DNA of 64,000 bases. It comes from Bacillus sp. FJAT-26390 (GTDB taxonomy: Bacteria > Bacillota > Bacilli > Paenibacillales > Paenibacillaceae). This document shows positions 9,397-20,135 of the stretch, piece by piece. The DNA lies in NCBI RefSeq assembly GCF_001682865.1, contig NZ_MAQX01000022.1, positions 310,001-374,000 of the forward strand, read 5' to 3'. Each line of letters opens with the position of its first letter. Position 1 is the stretch's first letter. Both the position numbers and the translations under genes were made by a program. Under the pieces are notes generated by a model. That model searched no databases. It was not told the DNA's origin and saw only the letters and a program-made list of their open reading frames with translations.

Positions 9397-11127
9397 ATGA
9401 AGAAATGGCTTTCGGTCTTATTGGTACTATCATTTATGCTCGCAATCGCAGCTTGTTCCGGCAATAGTGCTAACAAGGGAACAAACAATGCGAGCGCAAC
9501 AAACAAAGCGAGCAACGAGCCAGCCAAGGTTGAGGGAAGCACCGACGGCTTTGAGAATGGGAAGTACGCTACACCAGTTACTTTAACGACGGTTTGGGGA
9601 CTTAACCAAAACGGCTCCATCTTCAAAGAAGGCGAATCAATTGAAGACAACGTGCATACCCGCCTGGTCAAAGAAAGACTTGGCATCGATATCAAGTACA
9701 ACTGGGTTGTAACAAATACGAACGACGCCTACAAAACAAAGCTGCGCCTCATGTTGTCATCGGGCGAGGAAATGCCGGATGTCGTTACTTACCGCGGCGA
9801 TATGGAAACGGTGAATATGTTGATCGACTCCGGACAATTTATGCCGGTTGGCGATTTGGTCGACAAATATGCGAATGATACTTACAAAGCGGGCTTGGAT
9901 CTTGATCCAACGATCTGGCTGCCGATTACCCGTAATGGCGAGAAAATGGCATTGCCGATTCTAGATTACGCTTACAATGCGGACCATGTGATGTGGATTC
10001 GTGAGGATTGGCTGCAAAAGCTTAATCTGAAAGCGCCAACGACGCTTGCAGAGATGGAAACGGTTATGGATGCATTCGTGAAAAATGATCCGGATGGCGA
10101 CGGCAAGCCGAACACGCTTGGACTTGCAACCGGCTTCAAAAACGGATTCGCTAACTGGATGACGGACATCGGCTTCATCTTTGGCGCTCACGGCACGATG
10201 CCTGGTCAATGGAATTTGACAGCAGATGGAACGCTCGAGCATGGCTCTATCAATCCTGCTGCCAAAAACGCATTGTCCAAATTGAAGGAATGGCTCGATA
10301 AAGGCTACATTTCGCAAGATTCTGCATTGCTTGATGAAACAACTGGCTCCGAGCTGTTTACAAAAGGCGAAGCGGGCATTATGTTTGGACCTAACTGGCT
10401 TCCAGCATGGCCATTCCCGGATCTGCTTAACAACGTTCCTGCCGCAAAATACAAAGCTTATCCGGTTCCTGCCGGTCCAGATGGCAAAATCGGCTCCGCA
10501 GGCGGCAACCCGCCGGCTAACGGTTATGTATTCGTAAACAAAAAAGCAAAAAACCCAGAAGCGATTGTACACTACTATAACTGGTTCTTCGATAATATGG
10601 CGAACCCGCAGCCAGGCAGCGAATTCGAGAAGGGCTTCGCAGAAGGCTATGACTATGCAACGCTTCCTGACGGTTCGATTACAGCAGATATCGGGAAATA
10701 TCCGGATCTGTTCCCAGGCCTTAAGGATCAAACAGCACCGCCGCTATTCTACACGCTGACTTTTGAAGGCGCTCGTATCCCAACTTTATATGCAGAAACG
10801 CATGTTAAGCTTGCTGGCGGCGCAGAGCCGGTAACGCCTTACGAGAAGCAAGAATTTAATACTCGCCTGAAAGAGAATACCGATGCGATGAAGGTTGTTA
10901 TGGACCAAAAAGATATCCGTATGAAAAACTACTATATGGGTCCATTGACTGAAACGATGCAAAGTAAAAACGAGCTTCTGAACAAGCTGCTTAACGAAAC
11001 GTTCAATAAGATCGTATACGGCCAACAGCCGGTAGATACGTTCGATACGATGGTTGACAATTGGAAAAAATCAGGCGGCGAGCAAATTACGAAGGAAGTT
11101 AACGATTGGTACAACAGCGTTAAATAA
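9397..11127 (+). CDS. Extracellular solute-binding lipoprotein of the sugar importer
   Basis: 576 residues. A lipoprotein signal peptide ends in the lipobox LAIAAC (Cys near residue 20), so the mature protein is tethered outside the membrane. A linker rich in Asn/Ala/Ser is followed by a family-1 type binding fold (for example LRLMLSSGEEMPDVVTYRGD). It probably captures oligosaccharides released by the neighbouring GH16 protein, an inference from context. The ATG at 9397 follows ACGGGGGTAAAGGC. The 128-bp gap before it holds the 12-mer AATAACAAAATA twice (9286-9297 and 9365-9376), which leaves room for a separate promoter. Confidence 0.92.
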   Translation: MKKWLSVLLVLSFMLAIAACSGNSANKGTNNASATNKASNEPAKVEGSTDGFENGKYATPVTLTTVWGLNQNGSIFKEGESIEDNVHTRLVKERLGIDIKYNWVVTNTNDAYKTKLRLMLSSGEEMPDVVTYRGDMETVNMLIDSGQFMPVGDLVDKYANDTYKAGLDLDPTIWLPITRNGEKMALPILDYAYNADHVMWIREDWLQKLNLKAPTTLAEMETVMDAFVKNDPDGDGKPNTLGLATGFKNGFANWMTDIGFIFGAHGTMPGQWNLTADGTLEHGSINPAAKNALSKLKEWLDKGYISQDSALLDETTGSELFTKGEAGIMFGPNWLPAWPFPDLLNNVPAAKYKAYPVPAGPDGKIGSAGGNPPANGYVFVNKKAKNPEAIVHYYNWFFDNMANPQPGSEFEKGFAEGYDYATLPDGSITADIGKYPDLFPGLKDQTAPPLFYTLTFEGARIPTLYAETHVKLAGGAEPVTPYEKQEFNTRLKENTDAMKVVMDQKDIRMKNYYMGPLTETMQSKNELLNKLLNETFNKIVYGQQPVDTFDTMVDNWKKSGGEQITKEVNDWYNSVK

Positions 11128-11183
11128 ACACTTTTATCGGAAGGGGCCTCTTGTAAAGGAAGCCCCTGAACAGACTAAGCAAG

Positions 11184-11237
11184 CAGCCTGTCACGTTGCA
11201 GTTTCATCATGAGCTGTAAGGAGCAGGCTGTTTTTTT
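11184..11237 (+). terminator. Probable rho-independent terminator after the binding-protein gene
   Basis: CAGCCTG (11184-11190) pairs with CAGGCTG (11224-11230), followed by seven or eight T. A separate GGGGC/GCCCC hairpin at 11143-11166 precedes it and may stabilise the transcript end. It suggests the following giant gene has its own promoter or is read by partial read-through. Confidence 0.6.
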
Positions 11238-11298
11238 GAGAGGATAAGTAAGCGTTATCATTCGTATGAAATCCATTTGGGAAGGAAGTAGGAGACGC

Positions 11299-14200
11299 AT
11301 GAATAAACGGTTTATTTCAATTGTACTGGTGCTCATGATGCTGATGAGCAGCTTGCCGGCCGTAAGCGCTGAAGTATCAACGGATGGCGACGCAGCCCAT
11401 TGGGGCGAGAAATCGCTGCAAAAGTGGATCTCTAAAGGAATGCTGGGAGGATACCCCGACGGCAGCATTCAGCCGGACCGTCCCGTTACGCGAGCTGAAT
11501 TTACGAGGCTTGTGAATGCGGTGTTTCGCTTAAATGCAGCAGAAACAAATACCTTTACGGATGTCCGGGAGGGCGCCTGGTACTACAATGATATCGGTGC
11601 AGTGAAGGAGGCGGGTTACTTAACAGGTTATCCGGACGGAACGTTTAAGCCGGATTCACCGATTACGAGGCAGGAAGCGGCGAAAATAACAGCGGAGCTG
11701 TTCAAGCTGCAAGCGGTGAATAGTCAGCTGTTAGCAGCGTTCAAGGATAATGATCAGGTGCAGGCGTACGCGAAAGCGCCGCTTGAGCAGCTATTGGCCG
11801 GCGAGTACATAAAGGGCTACCCGGATCAGACCGTGCGACCGCTTAAAGCGATAACGAGAGCCGAAGCGATTGCGCTGTTGGACAGGTTAGCGACAGAGGT
11901 CGTTAATGCGGCAGGCAGCTACAGCAACCTTCGTGTTGCGGGAAATGCGATCGTAAATGCGGCGGACGTTAAAATAAACAAAGCGGTAATCGATCATGAT
12001 TTGTTTCTGACCCAAGGCATTGGGGAAGGCGATGTTTTTTTAACCGATGTTGATGTAAAAGGTTCGGTTTATGTTAATGGCGGCGGCGTTAACAGCATTC
12101 ATTTTATCAATACGAAGCTTGGCAGGCTGGTTGTGAACAAAGCAGGAGGCACTGTTCGCGTCGTTCTATCAGGGACAGCAGCTGTGGATCAGGTTGTCGT
12201 ACAATCCGGAGCTCAGCTTGAAATAGAAGGAGACGCGAATGTCGCAGAGCTGACGATTCTGGAGAAAGCAGCAGGCACGAAGCTGAAGGCGAAGGGCACG
12301 ATCGCTAAGATTCATAATGAGAGCGGTGACATCATCATTAACGACAAGAAACTTGAGAAAGGCAGCGGAGCTTCTGTTCAGAAAGGCGTGGTTACGTCCG
12401 ATCAGCCTGCGGCGCCTGGACAGAGCAGCGGAGGCGGCGGAGATAGCGGAGGCGGCTCGACGGCTGCACCAACGCCCGCACCAACGGCAACTCCTCAACC
12501 GACGGATGAACCAACAACAGCACCAACACCCGCACCAACGACCGCTCCTTTGGATGATTGGGAGCTGGTTTGGAATGACGAATTTGACGGGAGCGGCGAA
12601 AATGTTGATTTTAACGGGGTAAACCTTGATAAATGGGGTTATCAGCTTGGAACGGGCTCGCAGTATGGCCTTGACGGCTGGGGAAATAACGAGAAGCAAT
12701 ATTACCGTGCCGAGAACATTTCAGTAGCGGACGGGAAATTGACGATTACGGCGAAAGATGACGGCTTCGACGGCAAAACGTACACATCAGGAAGACTTTA
12801 TACGCAGCCAACCTTCAATAAAACGTTCGGCAAATTTGAAGCAAGGATGAAGCTGCCGGTCGGCGAAGGCATATGGCCTGCGTTCTGGATGATGCCAAAG
12901 GACAGCGAGTACGGCGTTTGGGCGGCATCTGGCGAGCTCGACATTATGGAGGCGCGCGGCCGATTGCCGCAAGAGGTCGGCGGTACGATCCATTACGGGA
13001 AAAACTGGCCAAACAACAAGATGACCGGCGCGGCATATGAGTTTGGCGAAGATACGGATATTACGGATTTTCACACTTACGGCGTAGAATGGGAGCCGGG
13101 TGAAATCCGGTGGTACGTCGATGGCGAATTGTATCAGAAGCTGGACAACTGGGATAGCTGGGGCGTCGATCAGGCTGCGAAATATGCGTACCCTGCTCCA
13201 TTCGATAAACCTTTTTATATGATTTTGAACTTAGCGGTTGGAGGCAGCTATGATGGTGGTCGCGTACCGGACCCTTCGCTCCTGCCGGGCAAAATGGAAG
13301 TCGATTACGTTCGCGTTTATGAGCTGACAGGCAGGCCATATAAGACGCCGGTTGAGCCAATCATAGTCTCGGAGCCTTATCCGGAGCAATACAAGAAACC
13401 GATTGACGGCAATTTCATTTATGATTCAAGCTTCAATGAGCCATTTAAATCCGTTACGGATTCTAATCAGACGTTGAACAGCGAGTTTTGGAATTTCGTG
13501 CGCATCGGCACCTTCCAAGGCAGCGGCTCGATTTCGGTCGATACGGTTAATGGCGCAAAATACGCCAAGGCAGATATTTCGTCAGGAGGCAATGCGGCGC
13601 ACGCCGTGCAGCTTATCCAAAATGTCACGCTTGGCAAAGGCAGATGGTATAAGCTGTCCTTTGACGCGAAGTCCAGCGCCAACCGAAATATGACGGTTAA
13701 ATTTGGCGGCGGCGAAGGCCGCAGCTGGCCGACGTATTCGGATAGCTTGGAAACGAAGCTGTCAGACTCGGTGCAGTCGTATGAGTTGATTTTCCAAATG
13801 AAGGACAATACCGACACGCTCGCTCGTCTTGAGTTCAACATGGGTCTTAACACGAGCCCGGTATGGATCGGCAATGTGAAGGTGCAGGAGACGGTATCGC
13901 CTGATCCGTATCAAGAAAATACGCCAAAGGAGCCGATAAACGGCAATCACGTTTATAATGGCGGTTTTGATCTTGGCAGAATCGACCGGCTGACGTATTG
14001 GCATTTTAACGCGGCAGGCGGAACAGCGCTTGCGTCTGTTGATCCCGTTCATCGGCAATTTCATGCAGCCGTTAGCGATGGCGGAGATGCGCCTGGCGAC
14101 ATTAAGCTGGAGCAGCCCGGCATTAATTTGATCGAAGGCAACGATTATAAAATAACGTTTAAGGGAAAAGCAGCGGCTGCGAGAACGATACAGGCAGCAT

Positions 14201-17200
14201 TGTTTAAGCAGGATGGAACTCCTTATGCTGCTCCGCAGCAAATCGATCTGACTGCGGAAATGAAGGAGTATACGGTCTTGTTTACGATGGAGCATCCAAA
14301 GGATGTAAACGGCATTTTAGCCTTTTTGCTGGGCGGGCAGCAGGGTGATGTTTATTTGGATGATATCGCTATGGTACGCGTAGGCGAATTAGCGCTTGCG
14401 GATCAATTTCCGGTGAAAAATGGCGACTTTTCAAATGGCAAGGCCAGTTGGACCGAGCATGTGCAAGGCCGATATGACGGATGGGGCTCAAGCGCAGCTT
14501 TCACGGCTCAGGATGGGGAGCTGAAGATGGCGATTGCCAGCGAAGGCAACAACCCGTGGGACGTTATGCTGATGCAGACGGATTTTGACCTTTTTAGAGG
14601 GAAGACGTATACCGTTTCTCTTGACGTAAGATCCTCGGCAAATCGCGGCATGGAAATCGTGATTGATCAAGGAAATAACCGCTTGTTATCGGAAAAAGTA
14701 CAGCTGACGCAAGCGAAGCAGACGTTCAGCTACGAGCTGCAGGCGCAAGGAGACATTACAGCATCGTTCAAGCTGCTGCTAGGCAAGCTCGACGGTGCGG
14801 CTGTAATCGGCGCGCATGATGTATTTGTCGATAATATTCGAGTAGAGCTGAAGGATGCGCGGAGCAAAGCGTTCTTGCTCAAAAATGGGTATTTTGATGA
14901 GGGAATGCAGGATTGGAGCACGCACATACAGGGCGTTTACGATGGGCCGTCCAGCGCCGTAATTTCTGCTGATCAGGGTGCCGCAAAAGCTTCTATTGCA
15001 CACACTGGCTTGAACGCTTGGGACATTATTTTGCAGCAAGGAGCGTTTGCTCTAGCTAGAGGCAATACGTATATCGTTACATTTGCGGCAAGATCGAGCA
15101 CGCCGCGGACGATTGAGGCGATTGTCGAGAACAGCTCGTACTCCCGCTTTTTGAACGAGAAGGTGCAGCTTGATGATGTGACAAAAACGTACAGCTACCA
15201 ATTTACGATGGATCGGGATGATGCCGCCTCCTTTAAGCTGTTGCTGGGCAACCAGGAGGGAACGGTGAACGTTCCGCATGATGTGTTTGTAGATAATGTT
15301 CGTGTGGAGCTCAAAGGGGCAAAAGAAGCAGCAGGCGAGAAGGCGCGCAGCGGGAACAACATTACGCTGACTTCGCCTCCGGTGCTGTCCCCGGATGCTT
15401 CTGACAATGCATTAGGTCTGGATATCGACATCAGCTTTGCCGATCATGAAGCTTGGAGAAATGCGGTAACGGCTGTCATCGTAGATGGCCGTATACTGCC
15501 GGAGAGTGCGTATGTGCTTGCTGCAGGAAAGCTGACGATTGATAAGTCGCAATTCGCTTCTGCGAAAGCATATAGCATATTGATTAAAGCGGCGGGGCAT
15601 GAGAACGCGCAGGTTATCCAAGACATCCAGCAAGAGGTGATGTGGAGTCTAGTCTGGTCCGATGAATTTGACGGCAGCGGGGACAACTTAGACTCGAACG
15701 GCGTCAATCTAGATAAATGGGGATACCAGCTTGGCAACGGCAGCGACTATGGCGTAGCCGATTGGGGCAATAATGAGCAGCAATTTTACCGGAAAGAGAA
15801 TGTTAAGGTTGAGAATGGGCAATTGTTAATCGAAGCAAAAAACGACGGTTTTGGCGGCAAGCCCTATACATCAGGACGCTTATGGACCAGCCCAACCTTT
15901 AGCAAGGCTTACGGAAAATTCGAAGCGCGAATGAAGCTTCCCGAGGGCGAAGGGTTATGGCCGGCATTTTGGATGATGCCGAAGGACAGTGAATATGGCG
16001 GCTGGGCTTCGTCCGGCGAAATCGACATTATGGAGGCGCGCGGCAGGCTTCCGGGCGAAGTCGATGGAACGATTCATTTTGGCAAAAATGCTCCGAACAA
16101 CAAGGCGACAGGCTCGCAGTATCATTTTCCGGAGGGCGAGGATATAACGGGTTATCATACCTATTCCTTAGAGTGGGAGCCGGGGGAGCTACGTTGGTAC
16201 GTAGATGGGAATTTGTATCAAACGATCACCGATTGGAACAGCTGGGGAGCGGATCAGCCTGATAAATATGCGTACCCTGCCCCGTTCGACAAGGAATTTT
16301 ATATTATCCTGAACATGGCGGTTGGGGGCAATTATGACGGCGGCCGCAAGCCCGATGCGTCTTTGCTTCCAGCGACGATGGAGATCGATTACGTCCGTGC
16401 TTATGAGCTGACAGGCAGAGCGTATAAGGAGCCTGTTGATACGACGCTTGCGAAGGATGCTTTTCCCGCGAATGGAAAGAATGCTGTGAATGGCAGCTTT
16501 ATCTATGACACGGCTTATGCGAAGGGCATCAAGGATGTTACGCTAGCGAGCCCGGAAGTTGATCCGGTTTATTGGAACTTCCTGCATGGCGCTGATTTTG
16601 GAGGCGCTGGTGTCGTATCGGTTGTAGAAGCGGATGGCGCTCCATTTGCGAAAATCGATATTTCAAACGGCGGCAATGCGCCGCATGCTTTGCAGCTCGT
16701 TCAATACGTTACGCTGGTCAAGGGGCAAGCGTATAAGCTCAGCTTTGATGCGAAGGCGTCTGCGCCAAGAAGCATCAGCGTTAAGCTAGGCGGCGATGCA
16801 AATAGCGGATGGGCGGTTTATTCGGATAATTTTGAAGCAGGCTTGAAGGAGCAGGTCGGTCATTATGAATATCGTTTTCTGATGAGCTCCAAAACAAATG
16901 CTGCTGCACGGATAGAGTTTAATGCAGGCTCGAATGCGAATGATGTATGGATCGGCGGCGTCCGCCTGGAGCCGGTTGATATGGTGAGCGAGCCAAATGG
17001 CGCGAAGGCTCCGCTGAATAACGGAAACCACATTTATAATGGCGGATTTGATGTGGGTACGATGGATCGACTGCAATACTGGAATACATTCGTATCGGAT
17101 GCAGCGAGCGCAACGGTTAGTGTACACCCTAGCATCCGTGAATTGGATGCCCTGATCGCAAGCGGAGGGGCAGAAGCTTCGGATATTGTGGTGCAGCAGC

Positions 17201-19869
17201 AGGGCATTAACCTGCTGCAAAGGGATACGTATGCATTCACGTTTGATGCAAAAGCTTCAAGTTCACGTGATATCGCCGTACAGTTTAAGAGCAAGGATGG
17301 CGCTGTAACCTATGCGGGACAAACGATCACGTTAGGCACGGCGTACGAGAAGCATAATATGATCTTTACGATGCCAAATGGCGTTAGCGATATCGAAGGG
17401 CAGCTCGTATTTTTGCTAGGCGGCAATGATGCTTCAGTCCAGCTCGACAACGTAAAGCTTATTCGCACAAGCAACCTGAATGTGGATTACACGGGCATCC
17501 AATTGTTCCCGCTCAGCAACGGTGATTTCGCAGCCGGCTTGTCGGGATGGGAGCCGTTCACGCAAGGGGGAGCTGCCGCATTCAGCGAAGCCGGTGGCGC
17601 GGCTAAAGTAACCGTTACGAATGTAGGCGCAGACAACTGGAACGTCATGTTGAATCAGCCAAACATTCAATTGTCCAAAGGAATGACCTACGTGGTTTCG
17701 TTTGACGCAAGCGCCTCTGTTACGCGCGATATTGAGGTTGCACTCGAAAACATTTCGTATGCGAGACGATTCTATTCAGGGCCGATCGTATTGACGCCTG
17801 CAATGAAGCATTTTGAATACAATTTTCATGTGACGGCTGACGAGATGACTACACTGAAGTTTCTGCTTGGAAAAACAGCTCAGAGCCCTTCCGGTGCCCA
17901 TGATGTGTTTATTGACAACGTGGTGCTGGAGGTTCAATATGCGCCGGTGGATCGTCCGCCGACCTTGATCAAGGAATCGGTGGATAAACATGTAGGCGAA
18001 TCGGTTGAAATTAAGTTTACCGACCATGAAGCATGGAGAACAGCGATTGAAGCCGTCCAAGTGAATGGTGCTGCATTGACGGCAGGGCAGTATTCGGTTC
18101 AGCCCGGCAGTATAACGATCGCTGCGGATGTTTTTGCGATCGATCAGCTGTACGCCATTCAAGTGAAGGCTGCCGGCTTCGCAGATGCGAGCATCAAGCA
18201 ATTAATGCTGCCGGGTGACGGCAATCTGGTGTTGAACGGCGGGATGTACAATGGCGCAGCAAGCTGGGAGCACTGGTTCGGCGATGGAGGAGATTCCAAA
18301 TATGAAGCCAAAAACGGAGTAGCCCAAATCGATATCTTTTATCACGGCGGGATGCACCCTACTTGGAATGTCCCCGTCGGCTGGTCCACGCAGTTTAATC
18401 AAAGCGGGATCAAGCTAGAAGCAGGCAAAGCCTATGAGCTTAGCTTTAACGCATGGTCAACGGTTAACCGTCCGATTGGCGTGGAGCTAACGGGGTACAA
18501 CGCTCAAGCGGTACTGTTTAACTTGTCGGGAGAACAAGCTACAACGTATAAGACCAGCTTGCTGCCGAAGAGCAATCTTAATTTGACGCTGAAGTTCCTG
18601 CTTGGCAACGTCGTGAACGGCAATTTTGCGACACCGGATGGCGAGCATGCGATCTACATCGACAATGTCGCGATTCGTGAAGTGGCGGCTCCGCCAGTGC
18701 TGACAGCCGATGCGACAGATAACAAGGTAGGGCAGCCGATTGAGCTTACGTTTGCCGATCAGCCAGCATGGCGTAACGCGATTGGCCAGCTTACGATTGA
18801 CGGCGTAGTGGTTCAGAGCAGCAGCTATACGGTGGAAGCGGGTAAAATCAAGCTGGATGCGGCATTATTTGCCGAAATAAAAACCTACGCGATTGCAATT
18901 ACGGCAGCAGGCTACGGCATCAGTGAAGTGCAGCAGCAGGTGAAGACGGCTGCCGCGAACGTGGCGCTTCATAAGACGGCAACCGCATCATCAGTCTCGC
19001 AGCCTGCGGCAAACGCAGTTGACGGTGCGGGCAGCACAAGGTGGGAGACTGCTGCTTCTGATCCGCAGTGGATAGCGATCGATCTGGGAGGCATATACAA
19101 GCTGGAGAGCGCCGTCCTTAACTGGGAGGGAGCGTTTGGCAAAGGCTACAAGCTGCAGATCTCTTCTGCGGAAGCCCCTGGCGACAGTGACTGGACAGAT
19201 GTGTTTACCGAAGCCGCAGGCAATGGCGGGCTCGACAATATTGCGTTAAGTGGGCAAGAGGCAAGGCATATTCGGATGTACGGAACGGCGAGAGGCACAG
19301 CCTACGGTTATTCCTTATGGGAGTTTGAGGTATACGGCTCATGGGTTAGCGGTGGCGGCAACGGCGGCGGCGGTGGTACCGGAGGCGGTACGGATCCGGG
19401 TACAGATCCCGGTACAGACCCGGTCTCGGTGAATGTGGCGCTTAACAAAGAGACCGTTGCATCAAGCTATAACGTGGTATTTCCGTCTAGCTTGCTAACG
19501 GATGGCAATAAAGACACAAGATGGGAAGCGAATTGGGCCGCAAACAACACGGCTCCTTATTCGCCAGAGTGGTTCTATATTGATTTGAATAGCGCCTATT
19601 CCATCAGCAAAATCATTTTGACATGGGAAACCGCATATGGAAAAGCGCTTGATATTCAAGTAGCTGCGCCTGGCAGTGATTTATCGGCTGAAAGCGCGGA
19701 TTGGAAGACGGTGCATTCGCTCAACCGTACATTAAATGCGGCGGGGAAGCTGGAGGAAGCCATCACTCTGCCGAGCAGTGCCCACGCAAGATATGTACGT
19801 ATTTTAGTTACGGATAAGGGTCTTCCGCCGTATGGTCCGTCGCTTTTTGAAATCGAGATTTATGAATAA
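11299..19869 (+). CDS. Giant SLH-anchored surface protein with two GH16 beta-glucanase modules
   Basis: 2856 residues. Approximate order: signal peptide 1-24; three SLH domains 33-75, 86-128, 148-198 (GYPDG, TRAE motifs) for cell-wall attachment; repetitive beta-strand region 205-365; Pro/Thr linker to 418; GH16 module 419-678; four CBM4/9-like domains to 1345; DUF1533-like domain; second GH16 module 1448-1708; three CBM4/9-like domains; DUF1533-like; another CBM4/9-like; DUF1533-like; two discoidin-like (F5/8 type C) domains 2554-2682 and 2712-2856 split by a Gly/Asp-Pro linker. Both GH16 modules keep ExDxxE: E546, D548, E551 and E1574, D1576, E1579, the beta-1,3-glucanase (laminarinase) type rather than ExDxE lichenase type. 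ATG 11299 is chosen for GGAAGTAGGAG upstream and the signal peptide. Likely degrades beta-1,3- or mixed-linkage glucan at the cell surface, feeding the adjacent importer. Confidence 0.93.
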   Translation: MNKRFISIVLVLMMLMSSLPAVSAEVSTDGDAAHWGEKSLQKWISKGMLGGYPDGSIQPDRPVTRAEFTRLVNAVFRLNAAETNTFTDVREGAWYYNDIGAVKEAGYLTGYPDGTFKPDSPITRQEAAKITAELFKLQAVNSQLLAAFKDNDQVQAYAKAPLEQLLAGEYIKGYPDQTVRPLKAITRAEAIALLDRLATEVVNAAGSYSNLRVAGNAIVNAADVKINKAVIDHDLFLTQGIGEGDVFLTDVDVKGSVYVNGGGVNSIHFINTKLGRLVVNKAGGTVRVVLSGTAAVDQVVVQSGAQLEIEGDANVAELTILEKAAGTKLKAKGTIAKIHNESGDIIINDKKLEKGSGASVQKGVVTSDQPAAPGQSSGGGGDSGGGSTAAPTPAPTATPQPTDEPTTAPTPAPTTAPLDDWELVWNDEFDGSGENVDFNGVNLDKWGYQLGTGSQYGLDGWGNNEKQYYRAENISVADGKLTITAKDDGFDGKTYTSGRLYTQPTFNKTFGKFEARMKLPVGEGIWPAFWMMPKDSEYGVWAASGELDIMEARGRLPQEVGGTIHYGKNWPNNKMTGAAYEFGEDTDITDFHTYGVEWEPGEIRWYVDGELYQKLDNWDSWGVDQAAKYAYPAPFDKPFYMILNLAVGGSYDGGRVPDPSLLPGKMEVDYVRVYELTGRPYKTPVEPIIVSEPYPEQYKKPIDGNFIYDSSFNEPFKSVTDSNQTLNSEFWNFVRIGTFQGSGSISVDTVNGAKYAKADISSGGNAAHAVQLIQNVTLGKGRWYKLSFDAKSSANRNMTVKFGGGEGRSWPTYSDSLETKLSDSVQSYELIFQMKDNTDTLARLEFNMGLNTSPVWIGNVKVQETVSPDPYQENTPKEPINGNHVYNGGFDLGRIDRLTYWHFNAAGGTALASVDPVHRQFHAAVSDGGDAPGDIKLEQPGINLIEGNDYKITFKGKAAAARTIQAALFKQDGTPYAAPQQIDLTAEMKEYTVLFTMEHPKDVNGILAFLLGGQQGDVYLDDIAMVRVGELALADQFPVKNGDFSNGKASWTEHVQGRYDGWGSSAAFTAQDGELKMAIASEGNNPWDVMLMQTDFDLFRGKTYTVSLDVRSSANRGMEIVIDQGNNRLLSEKVQLTQAKQTFSYELQAQGDITASFKLLLGKLDGAAVIGAHDVFVDNIRVELKDARSKAFLLKNGYFDEGMQDWSTHIQGVYDGPSSAVISADQGAAKASIAHTGLNAWDIILQQGAFALARGNTYIVTFAARSSTPRTIEAIVENSSYSRFLNEKVQLDDVTKTYSYQFTMDRDDAASFKLLLGNQEGTVNVPHDVFVDNVRVELKGAKEAAGEKARSGNNITLTSPPVLSPDASDNALGLDIDISFADHEAWRNAVTAVIVDGRILPESAYVLAAGKLTIDKSQFASAKAYSILIKAAGHENAQVIQDIQQEVMWSLVWSDEFDGSGDNLDSNGVNLDKWGYQLGNGSDYGVADWGNNEQQFYRKENVKVENGQLLIEAKNDGFGGKPYTSGRLWTSPTFSKAYGKFEARMKLPEGEGLWPAFWMMPKDSEYGGWASSGEIDIMEARGRLPGEVDGTIHFGKNAPNNKATGSQYHFPEGEDITGYHTYSLEWEPGELRWYVDGNLYQTITDWNSWGADQPDKYAYPAPFDKEFYIILNMAVGGNYDGGRKPDASLLPATMEIDYVRAYELTGRAYKEPVDTTLAKDAFPANGKNAVNGSFIYDTAYAKGIKDVTLASPEVDPVYWNFLHGADFGGAGVVSVVEADGAPFAKIDISNGGNAPHALQLVQYVTLVKGQAYKLSFDAKASAPRSISVKLGGDANSGWAVYSDNFEAGLKEQVGHYEYRFLMSSKTNAAARIEFNAGSNANDVWIGGVRLEPVDMVSEPNGAKAPLNNGNHIYNGGFDVGTMDRLQYWNTFVSDAASATVSVHPSIRELDALIASGGAEASDIVVQQQGINLLQRDTYAFTFDAKASSSRDIAVQFKSKDGAVTYAGQTITLGTAYEKHNMIFTMPNGVSDIEGQLVFLLGGNDASVQLDNVKLIRTSNLNVDYTGIQLFPLSNGDFAAGLSGWEPFTQGGAAAFSEAGGAAKVTVTNVGADNWNVMLNQPNIQLSKGMTYVVSFDASASVTRDIEVALENISYARRFYSGPIVLTPAMKHFEYNFHVTADEMTTLKFLLGKTAQSPSGAHDVFIDNVVLEVQYAPVDRPPTLIKESVDKHVGESVEIKFTDHEAWRTAIEAVQVNGAALTAGQYSVQPGSITIAADVFAIDQLYAIQVKAAGFADASIKQLMLPGDGNLVLNGGMYNGAASWEHWFGDGGDSKYEAKNGVAQIDIFYHGGMHPTWNVPVGWSTQFNQSGIKLEAGKAYELSFNAWSTVNRPIGVELTGYNAQAVLFNLSGEQATTYKTSLLPKSNLNLTLKFLLGNVVNGNFATPDGEHAIYIDNVAIREVAAPPVLTADATDNKVGQPIELTFADQPAWRNAIGQLTIDGVVVQSSSYTVEAGKIKLDAALFAEIKTYAIAITAAGYGISEVQQQVKTAAANVALHKTATASSVSQPAANAVDGAGSTRWETAASDPQWIAIDLGGIYKLESAVLNWEGAFGKGYKLQISSAEAPGDSDWTDVFTEAAGNGGLDNIALSGQEARHIRMYGTARGTAYGYSLWEFEVYGSWVSGGGNGGGGGTGGGTDPGTDPGTDPVSVNVALNKETVASSYNVVFPSSLLTDGNKDTRWEANWAANNTAPYSPEWFYIDLNSAYSISKIILTWETAYGKALDIQVAAPGSDLSAESADWKTVHSLNRTLNAAGKLEEAITLPSSAHARYVRILVTDKGLPPYGPSLFEIEIYE

Positions 19870-19902
19870 CCAAACCCTTTCGAACGTCTAGTGAGTATCG
19901 CT

Positions 19903-19958
19903 AAAAGAGCGTACCTTGCAGGTCAGCCCTGTGAGCTACGCTCTTTTGTCGTTCTTTT
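19903..19958 (+). terminator. Rho-independent terminator after the giant GH16 gene
   Basis: AAAAGAGCGTA (19903-19913) pairs perfectly over 11 bp with TACGCTCTTTT (19937-19947), and a further T-rich stretch follows. It lies 33 bp after the stop codon. Confidence 0.8.
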
Positions 19959-20135
19959 TCCTGCTTATCGAATGCATAATGGAATGGATAATGATAATAA
20001 TGATGATTTAATGAAGGATATTAAATATATATTGCGACATAAATAAATATATGATACATATTAAATAACGGAAATGACTTGAACCTGTATGCTAATGATC
20101 TATTCCGTCATTTGAGAGCAAAGGGAGACTGGATC

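Noticed and set aside
11300..19860. Many open frames on both strands inside the giant GH16 gene
   Set aside because: They lack ribosome-binding sites and recognisable domains, and are shadows of a GC-rich, codon-biased gene.
19987..20010. Fur-box-like sequence (TGATAATAATGATGA) upstream of glpX
   Set aside because: Only the left half fits the 7-1-7 consensus, the region is generally AT-rich, and glpX is not an iron gene.
20079..20135. N-terminal extension of glpX from the ATG at 20079
   Set aside because: No ribosome-binding site, and the extra residues do not resemble the family start; the ATG at 20136 fits both.
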